NCBI GenBank assembly: GCA_031265345.1
Contig: JAISCU010000338.1
Coordinates: forward strand, 1 to 17,513
Direction: 5' to 3'
Length of the DNA: 17,513 nucleotides
Source of the DNA: Bifidobacteriaceae bacterium
Lineage (GTDB): Bacteria > Actinomycetota > Actinomycetes > Actinomycetales > WQXJ01
In this document: positions 6,942 to 13,369 of the stretch, one piece after another
Numbering within the stretch: the stretch's first letter is position 1
Layout of the letters: each line of letters opens with the position of its first letter
Position numbers and translations under genes: made by a program
Notes under the pieces: model-generated
Database searches by the model: none
What the model was told of the DNA's origin: nothing
What the model saw: only the letters and a program-made list of their open reading frames with translations

Positions 6942-8303
6942 TCAGAGGAGTCTCGGAGAGGCGACCTTGGCCGGATCGCGGAGCCGGGCGGCCGCCGACC
7001 ACACCCAGGTGCCCACCGCTATGGCGAGGCCCGAGGCGCCCGAGGCGATGATCAACGCGCGCGGTTCCGCCAAGCCACCCGGCGTTCCGAGCACATTGCC
7101 GATCGCTCCCATGACCGAGAACAGACCGCTCATGGTCGCGGAGGCCTGGCCCTGGCGGGCTTCCGGCACGCTGGAGTAGATCAAGTCCCTGATCCCGACG
7201 TTGTGGACCGCGTTGGCAAATCCCCCAACGACGAACGCCAAGGCGATGAGCCACCACACTGGGACCAGGCCCTCCACCATGATGGCGCCGGCCATGGCCC
7301 CGCCTCCCGCGACGATCCAGGCGGCGGCAGGCGGACTATCCTTCCGCGATGTGACAATCGACCCCGCCAGCATGCCGACAGCCCAGGCGGTCAGCACCAA
7401 TCCGTACCGCACGCCCAGGCCGGCCACGCCTTGCAGGTAGACAACGCCCGCCACACCTTCGACCGAGGCGCACAGCGCGATCCCGAGCACCACCGCCAAC
7501 AGCGGGGCGAAGGCGGACAAGTCGTTCAGCGCCCCCAAGCCGAACCATCCGCGACGCGGCGCTGGGCCTTTGCTTCTCGTTCCGGTGCCCGATTCCGCTC
7601 CAGCCCCTCCTCCGACTTCTCGCCCGATTCCGGCGTCCGTTTCGACGTCGGTTGCGACGTCAGTTTCGACGTCAGTTTCGACGTCAGTTTCGATGCCGTG
7701 GGCAGCGCCAGTCTCGGCGTCAGATTCGATCGGGCGATCGGCCCTCCTCAACGCCAGGGCCGTAAGCCCAAGCACGCCCGCGAACATGATCGCCGCCACC
7801 GCTAGGCCGTTTCGCGGGCCGACCAGCGTCACGATGAACGCGGCCACCGGAGGGCCGATGATGTCCCCGACGCTCCCCGCCCCCACGATCACGGAGCTGG
7901 CCTGGCCACGGTTGATCCCCTCGAGGGTCGGCACCGTCTTGAAGGCCGAGGCGCTGACCAGGATCATCGAGACCGCCAGGGTCACACTGGTTGCGATTAG
8001 CCCGGCGTCTCCCCTGAACAAGGCTCCCATCATGCACGATGCCGCGCCCAGGCCCAGTCCGGCCAGCCAGGTCACCCGCCCGCCCGTCTTGTCGACCAGC
8101 AGGCCCAGTGCCGGCGCCATCACCGTCGAAGGGATCAGCCTTCCTACCACCACGCCGGTGACGGTCCAGGCACTCCCCGCCTCGCTCGTCGCCAGCAGGA
8201 GCACCACGAACACACAGGCGCCGGCCATGAAAGCGAGGGTCGTCGCCGTCGCCACGAGCCAGAAGCGACTGCGACCCTGGACCACCGGCCTGGTCGCGGT
8301 CAT
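6942..8303 (-). CDS. MFS transporter with a repeat-bearing central loop
   Basis: The 453-residue integral membrane protein has two groups of hydrophobic helices separated by a long hydrophilic loop, the layout of a major facilitator efflux pump. The loop 2-3 signature appears as LGLLVDKTGGR at residues 67-76, and GAGSVGDIIGPPVAAF (141-156) resembles the helix 5 motif of drug/H+ antiporters. The central loop (about 187-257) contains tandem ETDV repeats at about 205-223. The substrate cannot be told; closest in style to macrolide/drug-efflux members. The frame is open back to 8525, but residues upstream of M at 8303 are Arg-rich and not membrane-like. The ATG at 8303-8301 has no SD of its own and overlaps the stop of a short upstream ORF (ATGA), which strongly supports this start. 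Confidence 0.85.
   Translation of the reverse strand: MTATRPVVQGRSRFWLVATATTLAFMAGACVFVVLLLATSEAGSAWTVTGVVVGRLIPSTVMAPALGLLVDKTGGRVTWLAGLGLGAASCMMGALFRGDAGLIATSVTLAVSMILVSASAFKTVPTLEGINRGQASSVIVGAGSVGDIIGPPVAAFIVTLVGPRNGLAVAAIMFAGVLGLTALALRRADRPIESDAETGAAHGIETDVETDVETDVATDVETDAGIGREVGGGAGAESGTGTRSKGPAPRRGWFGLGALNDLSAFAPLLAVVLGIALCASVEGVAGVVYLQGVAGLGVRYGLVLTAWAVGMLAGSIVTSRKDSPPAAAWIVAGGGAMAGAIMVEGLVPVWWLIALAFVVGGFANAVHNVGIRDLIYSSVPEARQGQASATMSGLFSVMGAIGNVLGTPGGLAEPRALIIASGASGLAIAVGTWVWSAAARLRDPAKVASPRLL
7633..7691 (-). repeat. 12-bp tandem repeats coding ETDV
   Basis: Five tandem units close to GACGTCAGTTTC (plus strand), some with substitutions, encode (ETDV)3-ATDV-ETD in the cytoplasmic central loop of the MFS protein. 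Gain or loss of a unit would keep the frame. Confidence 0.85.
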
Positions 8304-8368
8304 GCGTCCGGGCGGCGCCGACCCGCGTGTGGTGCCGGGCGAGCGGCATCGTGCGAGGCGGCGTTCAT
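8300..8368 (-). CDS. 22-codon upstream ORF coupled to the MFS gene
   Basis: An ATG at 8368-8366 is preceded by AAGGA with seven bases of spacing, the best ribosome binding site in this region. The ORF encodes 22 residues beginning MNAASHDAA and ending HAGRRRPDA. Its TGA overlaps the MFS ATG as ATGA, so ribosomes finishing here can restart on the transporter. The peptide shows no known domain. It could be a leader peptide; the RRR run near its end is of the basic type seen in some drug-sensing arrest peptides, which is speculation. It could equally be just a coupling device. Confidence 0.5.
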   Translation of the reverse strand: MNAASHDAARPAPHAGRRRPDA

Positions 8369-8398
8369 GGTCAAATCCTTCGGGAGCGGAGCCGACCC

Positions 8399-8427
8399 AA
8401 CGTAATCCGCCCGGGGTAAGAGCCCAA
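8399..8427 (-). promoter_or_regulatory. Candidate promoter of the upstream ORF-MFS unit
   Basis: On the minus strand TTGGGC (8427-8422) and TACGTT (8404-8399) are separated by 17 bases. Transcription would start near 8391, giving a leader of about 23 bases that contains the SD of the upstream ORF. Confidence 0.35.
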
Positions 8428-8441
8428 ACCCCGTCCCGGGA

Positions 8442-8497
8442 CGTCTCACCGTGCGAGACGCGGCGCCGACGCAAATTCGACGCCTTCGAGCGTCTCG
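8442..8497 (-). promoter_or_regulatory. Mutually exclusive hairpins after the lipoprotein gene
   Basis: CGAGACGC at 8454-8461 can pair with GCGTCTCG at 8490-8497 (8 bp). Its GAGACG core can instead pair with CGTCTC at 8442-8447 (6 bp, 7-base loop). These lie between the lipoprotein stop and the candidate MFS promoter, so they may act as a terminator or attenuator for read-through, or as an operator. Confidence 0.35.
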
Positions 8498-8531
8498 ACT
8501 GCGTCGACCGCGCGGGCCGAGCCAACGCCCG

Positions 8532-8942
8532 TCAGTCGAGCGGGATGACCGTCACGTCCTCGGGCTTGTCCGTGAGGTAGACCTTCAGTTCGTCGGGCGC
8601 GAGCTGGCCCTCGAAACGGAATTCGTAATACGCGCGCGTCTGCAGGCTGACCCCGACGTCCGAATAGGTCTCGCCGTCAGCGACGCAATCGGCGCCGAAT
8701 GGCAATGGGTTCTTGACTGCGGTTCCGTTGTCCGCGGACGTGCCGAAATCCGGGCCGTACAGGAGGACCGACGTGCCGCCCTCGTCGTTGGCTTTGACTT
8801 CGGTTCGAGTGACGGCGTACGACTTGCCGTCGGCGGTCAGGCTCGGCAGAGAGTCGGAGCCCTCGCCGCACCCGGTCAGCGCCGCCACGGGGATCAGCAT
8901 CAGTGCGCCCAACGCCGTGATCCTGGTCAGCAGGTTGTTCAT
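8532..8942 (-). CDS. Small secreted lipoprotein of unknown function
   Basis: The 136-residue protein has a lipoprotein signal peptide: a short N-region with R7, a hydrophobic stretch (about 9-22) and a lipobox LTGC with C25 as the lipidated cysteine. The mature part begins GEGSDSLPSL and has the look of a small beta-rich domain; I do not recognise a family. C86 is the only other cysteine, so no internal disulfide is expected. The ATG at 8942-8940 has an AAGGAG eight bases upstream. A -10 box and a 17-nt palindrome lie upstream, the same combination found before the LRV-type gene. It is followed by the MFS unit on the same strand, with hairpins in between. Confidence 0.75.
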   Translation of the reverse strand: MNNLLTRITALGALMLIPVAALTGCGEGSDSLPSLTADGKSYAVTRTEVKANDEGGTSVLLYGPDFGTSADNGTAVKNPLPFGADCVADGETYSDVGVSLQTRAYYEFRFEGQLAPDELKVYLTDKPEDVTVIPLD

Positions 8943-8996
8943 GTCAGTGCTCCTTCGCGTGTCGCGCTGGCCGGGTGGCCACCGCCTGCTTCCGAC

Positions 8997-9040
8997 AACC
9001 TATTCGCGCCCGGCCCGGCACGGGTCTGCTCGGAGCAGAC
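8997..9040 (-). promoter_or_regulatory. Promoter with 17-nt palindrome upstream of the lipoprotein gene
   Basis: A perfect dyad GTCTGCTC-C-GAGCAGAC (minus strand) occupies 9024-9040. Twenty-one bases downstream is TAGGTT (9002-8997), a TANNNT -10 box about 55 bases before the lipoprotein ATG. The same dyad with the same 21-base spacing to a TANNNT box is found at 12234-12277. Confidence 0.6.
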
Positions 9041-9061
9041 AGTTCGCGGGCAATCCGGGGC

Positions 9062-10192
9062 CTACGAGCCGCTCAGCCGGGCGGCGGCCTCGGCCACGTC
9101 GCGGTCCGAGCCGGTCAGCGCCATCCTCACATGCGCGCGCCCGGCCGCGCCATAGAACGCGCCCGGCGCCACCAGGATGCCCAGTGACGCCAGGTCCGCC
9201 ACCGTCCGCCAACAGTCCTGCCGGTCCTCGGTGGTGAACCACAGGTACAGCCCCGCGCCGGAGCCCTCGATCAGGTAACCCGCTTGCACGATGCCGTCCG
9301 CCAAGACCCGCCGTCTCCTCAGGTAGGTCTCGCGCTGTTTCGCGACCTGGTCACGGTCGGCCAGAGCCACCACCATGGCGGCCTGGACCGGCGCCGGCAT
9401 CATCATGCCCATGTGCTTGCGCAACCCAATCAGTATCTTGACCAGGGCCGGGTCGCCCGCCAGCCAAGCGGCCCGGTAACCGGCGGCGTTGGACTGCTTC
9501 GACAGCGAGTAGAGCGCCAGCTTGCCTTCCAGGGATGAACCCGCCACCCGTGGGTCGAGGAGTGATGGCACGCCGTTCGAGGCCCACGGCTCGTCCCAGG
9601 CCAGGGCGGCGTAGCACTCGTCGCTGGCGACCACCGCGCCGCGGCCGCGCGCCCATTCGACCCAGGTCGTCATCTGCTCGACGGAGGCCACCTGGCCTGA
9701 CGGGTTGCCGGGGCTGTTCAACCAGACCAAGCGGACGTCCGGGGCGGCGGCATCGGGAATCTGGTCCGGCGTGTCGGCGGGAAGCGGCGTGGCCCCGGCC
9801 AGCCGCGCACCGATGTCGTAGGTCGGATACGCGACCGTGGGATGCGCCACGATGTCCCCCGCGCCCAGGCCGAGCAGGGACGGCAACTGGGCCACCATCT
9901 CCTTCGAGCCGATGGTGGGCAAGATGCCGGTCAGCGGCAGGTCCGGCACCGCGCGGTCGCGGGCGTAATGCGCGGCGATGGCCTCACGCAACGCTGTGCT
10001 GCCGATGGTGGCCGGGTAGCCGGGGGCGTTCGCCGCCTGGGCCAGGGCTTGTTGGATCGGCTCCGGCGTGGGATCGACCGGCGTGCCGACCGAGAGATCG
10101 ATCAGGCCTTGGGGATGGGCTCTGGCCTGTTGCTTGAAGGGCTCCAGCAGGTCCCAGGGGAAGACCGGCAGGTCGGCGCACTGGAATCCCAT
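9062..10192 (-). CDS. dapC: Succinyldiaminopimelate aminotransferase
   Basis: This 376-residue fold-type I PLP aminotransferase should make N-succinyl-L,L-diaminopimelate from the keto compound produced by DapD, using glutamate. It thus supplies the DapE substrate. Visible residues are K232 in SLSKQSN (Schiff base), N163 in NSPGNPSG, D191 in SDECY (pyridine nitrogen), and R356 in AHVRMAL for the substrate carboxylate. YPATIGSTALREAIA (about 59-73) and PTIGSKE (92-98) are typical of the actinobacterial DapC group. It starts at ATG 10192-10190, 12 bases after the fdxA stop. The fdxA-dapC pair is a conserved actinobacterial operon, and this context is what makes DapC a better call than a general aspartate-type aminotransferase. 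Confidence 0.92.
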   Translation of the reverse strand: MGFQCADLPVFPWDLLEPFKQQARAHPQGLIDLSVGTPVDPTPEPIQQALAQAANAPGYPATIGSTALREAIAAHYARDRAVPDLPLTGILPTIGSKEMVAQLPSLLGLGAGDIVAHPTVAYPTYDIGARLAGATPLPADTPDQIPDAAAPDVRLVWLNSPGNPSGQVASVEQMTTWVEWARGRGAVVASDECYAALAWDEPWASNGVPSLLDPRVAGSSLEGKLALYSLSKQSNAAGYRAAWLAGDPALVKILIGLRKHMGMMMPAPVQAAMVVALADRDQVAKQRETYLRRRRVLADGIVQAGYLIEGSGAGLYLWFTTEDRQDCWRTVADLASLGILVAPGAFYGAAGRAHVRMALTGSDRDVAEAAARLSGS

Positions 10193-10204
10193 GGCGGCGT
10201 CCGG

Positions 10205-10522
10205 TCAGGCCTCGGGCGGAAGCGAGGCGACCAGCGGGGCGTCATAGGGCACCGGCCCAACCTTGGCGGCCCCGCCCGGCGAACCGAGTTGGCTGAAGAA
10301 ATCGGCGTTGTCCTGCGTGAAAGCGGACCATTCGGGCGGGACGTCATCCTCGTAGAAGATCGCCACCTGCGGGCAGACCGGCTCACAAGCCCCACAATCG
10401 ACGCACTCGTCCGGCTGGACGTAGAGGGAACGGATGCCCTCATAGATGCAATCCACCGGACATTCATCGACGCAGGCCCCGTCCTTCACGTCCACGCAAG
10501 GCTCGGCAATCACATAGGTCAT
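10205..10522 (-). CDS. fdxA: 7Fe ferredoxin
   Basis: The 105-residue protein closely matches mycobacterial FdxC/FdxA ferredoxins: MTYVIAEPCVDVKDGACVDE at the start and the conserved stretch NADFFSQLGSPGGAAKVG later. Eight cysteines are present at 9, 17, 21, 25, 40, 43, 46 and 50. By the known pattern C9, C17 and C50 hold a 3Fe-4S cluster, C21, C40, C43 and C46 a 4Fe-4S cluster, and C25 is free. It is a soluble low-potential electron carrier; its partner here is not shown. The start follows TAGGCT by six bases with no SD, so the fdxA-dapC transcript is probably leaderless. The LRV-type gene ends 35 bases upstream on the same strand. Confidence 0.95.
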   Translation of the reverse strand: MTYVIAEPCVDVKDGACVDECPVDCIYEGIRSLYVQPDECVDCGACEPVCPQVAIFYEDDVPPEWSAFTQDNADFFSQLGSPGGAAKVGPVPYDAPLVASLPPEA

Positions 10523-10528
10523 TGGTAA

Positions 10529-10534
10529 AGCCTA
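10529..10534 (-). promoter_or_regulatory. -10 box of fdxA, probable leaderless start
   Basis: TAGGCT on the minus strand is followed by six bases (TTACCA) and the fdxA ATG. No Shine-Dalgarno sequence is present. This would let fdxA-dapC be transcribed separately from the LRV-type gene 35 bases upstream. Confidence 0.55.
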
Positions 10535-10557
10535 ATGCTCGGCGGTGGCGGGCGCGG

Positions 10558-12159
10558 TTACGAACCGTCAAGCACCGCGAGCCTGCGGTTCGCCGCCTCG
10601 CGGACCCATTCGGTTGAGTCTGTTACAGCGACCTGCCGTATGGCCTCCTCGTCGGTCAGCAGCACCACCGCCGCCTGGCGGATATGCGCCTCTTGAGCGT
10701 TGAGAGCCATCTCTTGCGCGAATGCTTCATCGGTAACTGCGACCTGCCGCAACGCCGCGCATTGCACAGCAACGTCTTTACCACGGAGCACCAATTCCTT
10801 CAAGACTCCTGCGTCTACGACCCCCTCCACCGCCGCTTCGCGGACACCTTCGGCCTCGTCCGTAAGCGCCACCCGCTTCAGGAAGGCCTGATCGGTAACC
10901 CGCTCGACCGCCGCCTTGCGGACCGACCAAGATCCGTCCGCGAACGCCGCTTCCTTCAACAACGCTTGGTCGGTGGCGCGCTCCACCGCAGCCAGGCGGA
11001 CAAGCACTTCTGCGTCGTTCAGCGCGACCTGCGCCAGGGCTCCCGGATCAGTGACCCGTTCCGCCGCCGCCCGCCGGACCCCTTCGGCCTCGTCGGTGAG
11101 CGCAGCCCGCTCCAGGACCGCCTCATCGATGACCCGCCTCACAGCTGCCTTGCGTACCCATTCGGCCTCGTCCGTGAGCGCCGCCCTCCCCAGAACCTCC
11201 CGATCGGTGACCCGTTTCACAGCTGCCTCGCGTACCCATTCGGCCTCGTCCGTGAGCGCCACCCTCCCCAGAACCTCCTGATCGGTGACCCGCTCCACCG
11301 CCGCTTGGCGGACGATTCTTTCCTTGTCATGCGCCGCCACCTTCGCCAGTACCGCTTGATCAATGACCCGCTCCACCGCCGCGCTCCGAGACCCAGAACA
11401 CCTAGCACCGACTGCTAGCCCCGCCAGTGTCACCTCGTCGGCCACCCGCCTCACCGCCTCGCGGGCGACATCGAAGTCGCGGTCTCCCATCGCCACATCC
11501 TTCAAGACGTCCTGGTCGACGACCAAACTCACCGCCGCTCGCCGGGCTCTGCTGTCCTTGTGCGTGAGCGCCAGCTTCGCCCACAGCGCGCTATCAGCTA
11601 TAGGGCTCAGTGTTTTGTAATGCTTCTCCCAATCAGACACCCTCCATTCCTTGCTGGCCAGCACCGGATACTCCCTTTCTTCCCACTCGACGTCATCGCG
11701 GTGGAGCCTGCGGAGCGCGGCTCCAACTACGAGCCGACTGTTCGATCCCAGTGCCACCTGTCTCACAATTCGTTCGTCGACGACCCTCAGTGTCGCCGCT
11801 CCTTGGACGCGGCCATGTGTGTCGTGAAGCGCCACTTGCTTCAAGACCTCCTGATCGGTGAGCCGCCCCACCGCCGCCTCGCGGACATCGGTATCCGTGT
11901 CGTGGAGCGCCACCTGCTTCAAGGCCTCCTGATCGGTGAGCCGTCGCACCGCAGCTTCGCGGACGCGGAAGGCCTTGTCGTGCAGGGCCGCCTCCTTCAA
12001 CACATCCTGGTCTACCAGCTTCTCCGCTGCCGCCGCTCGCGCGTCTGAATGGACCGCCGTGGTCGCGATCCGGGCGAGCTTCACCTGATCGGTCACCCCC
12101 TCAACAGCGGTCATCCGCCTCGCCTCGTTGTCGCTGTCCCATGGCCTGAACAAGCTCAT
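10558..12159 (-). CDS. LRV/HEAT-like repeat protein
   Basis: The 533-residue protein is almost wholly built of about 18 repeats of 26 residues, for example EWVREAAVKRVTDREVLGR then AALTDEA. The spacing and the VR..AV.R.TD...L...AL pattern resemble leucine-rich repeat variant (LRV) or short HEAT-type helical repeats, which form curved protein-binding surfaces. A non-repeat stretch at about 154-188, rich in Trp, Glu and Lys, interrupts the array. There is no signal peptide, membrane segment or enzyme domain, so it is probably a cytoplasmic scaffold or binding protein; its partner is unknown. I choose ATG 12159-12157, preceded by AAAGGTG, over the longer open frame to 12279, because repeats and the MSLFRPWDSD start fit it. 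A second gene of this type begins its visible end at 17206. Confidence 0.8.
   Translation of the reverse strand: MSLFRPWDSDNEARRMTAVEGVTDQVKLARIATTAVHSDARAAAAEKLVDQDVLKEAALHDKAFRVREAAVRRLTDQEALKQVALHDTDTDVREAAVGRLTDQEVLKQVALHDTHGRVQGAATLRVVDERIVRQVALGSNSRLVVGAALRRLHRDDVEWEEREYPVLASKEWRVSDWEKHYKTLSPIADSALWAKLALTHKDSRARRAAVSLVVDQDVLKDVAMGDRDFDVAREAVRRVADEVTLAGLAVGARCSGSRSAAVERVIDQAVLAKVAAHDKERIVRQAAVERVTDQEVLGRVALTDEAEWVREAAVKRVTDREVLGRAALTDEAEWVRKAAVRRVIDEAVLERAALTDEAEGVRRAAAERVTDPGALAQVALNDAEVLVRLAAVERATDQALLKEAAFADGSWSVRKAAVERVTDQAFLKRVALTDEAEGVREAAVEGVVDAGVLKELVLRGKDVAVQCAALRQVAVTDEAFAQEMALNAQEAHIRQAAVVLLTDEEAIRQVAVTDSTEWVREAANRRLAVLDGS
11140..11295 (-). repeat. Two nearly identical 78-bp units inside the LRV gene
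   Basis: Units 11140-11217 and 11218-11295 differ at about five of 78 bases. Other units in the gene are much more diverged. This pair therefore looks like a recent duplication or gene conversion of one 26-residue repeat. Confidence 0.85.
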
Positions 12160-12233
12160 GGTCGTCACCTTTCCGAACTCGAGAGCCAGTGCTCGTCGCC
12201 CCGTGCAACTGGGCCTTTCATCGCTTTGGGGCC

Positions 12234-12277
12234 AGCGTAGACCGGGGCCATTGCCTCCGGGTCTGCTCCGAGCAGAC
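12234..12277 (-). promoter_or_regulatory. Promoter with 17-nt palindrome upstream of the LRV gene
   Basis: The dyad GTCTGCTC-G-GAGCAGAC (minus strand) occupies 12261-12277. Exactly 21 bases downstream is TACGCT (12239-12234), a TANNNT box about 75 bases before the LRV gene ATG. Dyad, flanks (CGAA-T before, CCG after) and spacing match the copy upstream of the lipoprotein gene. Confidence 0.6.
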
Positions 12278-12288
12278 AATTCGGCCCA

Positions 12289-12305
12289 CCTCGATCAAAT
12301 CGAGG
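12289..12305. repeat. Short perfect inverted repeat
   Basis: CCTCGAT and ATCGAGG are separated by three bases. It lies 11 bases upstream (relative to the LRV gene) of the 17-nt palindrome and could be a second regulator site or the foot of a hairpin. Confidence 0.5.
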
Positions 12306-12385
12306 ACCGGGTGGATATCGGTCCCGGTTCGGATTGGCCGTCCGGGAGAGCTGCCCTGCTTCGCGACTCCGTGTTCGGGGAGGGT

Positions 12386-12735
12386 CGCTTCGGCTTTCGG
12401 AGCGGCCGCCCCGGTGGGCCGCCGGGACCCGAAATGCCGGTTGAACGCGTTCGTGGTCGCGACACTCATGCCACGAACCCCATCAAGGCGCAATTCGCGC
12501 CCGAACCCGCCGCCCCGGTCGGCCGCGGGGACCCGAAATGCAGGTCGAACGGGTTCGCGGTCGCGGCACCCGTGCCACGACCGCCGTCAAGGCGCATTTC
12601 GTGCCCGGACCCGCCGCCCCGGTCGGCCCCGGGCACCCGAAATGCAGGTCAAACGCGTTCGCGGTAGCGGCGCTCGTGCCACGAACCCCGTCGAGGCGCA
12701 TTTCGCGCCCGAACCCGCCGCCCCGGCCTGTTTCG
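12386..12735. repeat. 104-bp tandem repeats, three units plus a partial one
   Basis: The anchor CCCGAAATGC recurs at 12428, 12532 and 12636, an exact 104-base period; a truncated unit precedes the first and the third ends at about 12730. Each unit has opposed arms of the type CGAAATGC...GCATTTCG and a central GAAC(G/C)-GTTC dyad. Unit 2 also folds CGGTCG-GGCA with TGCC-CGACCG around 12560-12585. Long open frames run through the array only because stops are rare; the peptide sequences are Arg/Pro-rich and shared between frames. I see no gene here. Confidence 0.85.
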
Positions 12736-12767
12736 CGGCCCCATGATTACCGAATCGCGTACCGCAC

Positions 12768-12882
12768 CCGCCAAACGATGATCTCGCGGCCATCAACGCT
12801 GCATATTGATGGTCTCGGCGATCCGCGACGGCCGAGACCATCGGTTTGCAGGATTCAGCCGCTCGAGACCATCCAAATGCAG
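12768..12882. repeat. Four-site palindromic element, copy A
   Basis: Four copies of a 19-bp site (consensus CTGCANNNNGATGGTCTCG) lie at 12768 and 12799 in forward orientation and at 12833 and 12864 in reverse. The spacers are 12, 15 and 12 bases, for a total of 115. The first site is the most degenerate. The inner pair can form an 11-bp hairpin with an outer CTGCA/TGCAG stem. No gene overlaps it. Confidence 0.9.
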
Positions 12883-12934
12883 GTCGCGGCCAACCTCATC
12901 AACCCTCTGACCAGGCAAAACAGAGAACCTCGAT

Positions 12935-13049
12935 CTGCAAAATGATGGTCTCGTGCCAGTCGAAGCTGCATTTGGATGGTCTCGCGGACCCTCGGAGGTC
13001 GAGACCATCGGTTTGCATGCGACCGGTCATCGAGACGATCTGCTTGCAG
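12935..13049. repeat. Four-site palindromic element, copy B
   Basis: The same plan as copy A: forward sites at 12935 and 12966, reverse sites at 13000 and 13031, with spacers of 12, 15 and 12 bases and a length of exactly 115. The site at 12966 equals the reverse complement of the site at 12864 at all 19 positions, and the site at 13000 matches that at 12833 at 18 of 19. The last site is the most degenerate. A 52-base gap separates the two copies. Confidence 0.9.
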
Positions 13050-13369
13050 ACCGCGCGCGTCCTGGCGCAGTCATGGCTGATTGAACCTGCCCGCAGCGAG
13101 GCGACCGATGCCGACACGCGATCCGGATGGCGGCTGGCCAGCCAGCCCGAGGACCGGCACGACCAACGGTCGCGAGCACGCGATCAGAAAGGATGCTGTC
13201 CAGTCAACCAAAGGACCAACACGACCAACACGACCAACGGGCGGAAGCCTTGGCACGGCATCGGGCAACTGGAACCCGGACCGGCGCAGCTGACGGTGGC
13301 GCGGCACACGCCCGCCGACGGGCGTGGAGTTGACCGGGGTCAAATTATGCAAGACAATAATCCTGTGCA
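13050..13369. other. Non-coding stretch before the toxin-antitoxin pair
   Basis: No convincing gene is visible. There are three tandem 9-bp units GACCAACAC (13214-13240, the last ending GG) and a pair CCGATGCCG (13105) and CGGCATCGG (13256), similar to the arms in the 136-bp repeats. Near the right end, TTGACC at 13330 and the AT-rich GACAATAATCC at 13353-13363 probably form the promoter of the next gene, although the spacing to a -10 box is longer than ideal. Confidence 0.45.

Noticed and set aside
6444..7805. A 453-codon plus-strand gene
   Set aside because: It reads through the tandem repeats and then antisense through the MFS gene; composition is not protein-like.
12436..12664. SOS boxes (CGAAC-N4-GTTCG) in the 104-bp repeats
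   Set aside because: The GAAC...GTTC halves have only two bases or fewer between them in every unit, so the LexA spacing is wrong.
12128..12945. Protein genes in the long open frames over the 104-bp array
   Set aside because: The frames are Arg/Pro-rich, the same peptides recur in different frames, and no SD or family pattern is visible; they reflect the repeat and low stop frequency.
12768..13049. CRISPR array
   Set aside because: The sites are only 19 bases, occur in both orientations and have 12- or 15-base gaps that are not spacer-like; no cas genes are present.
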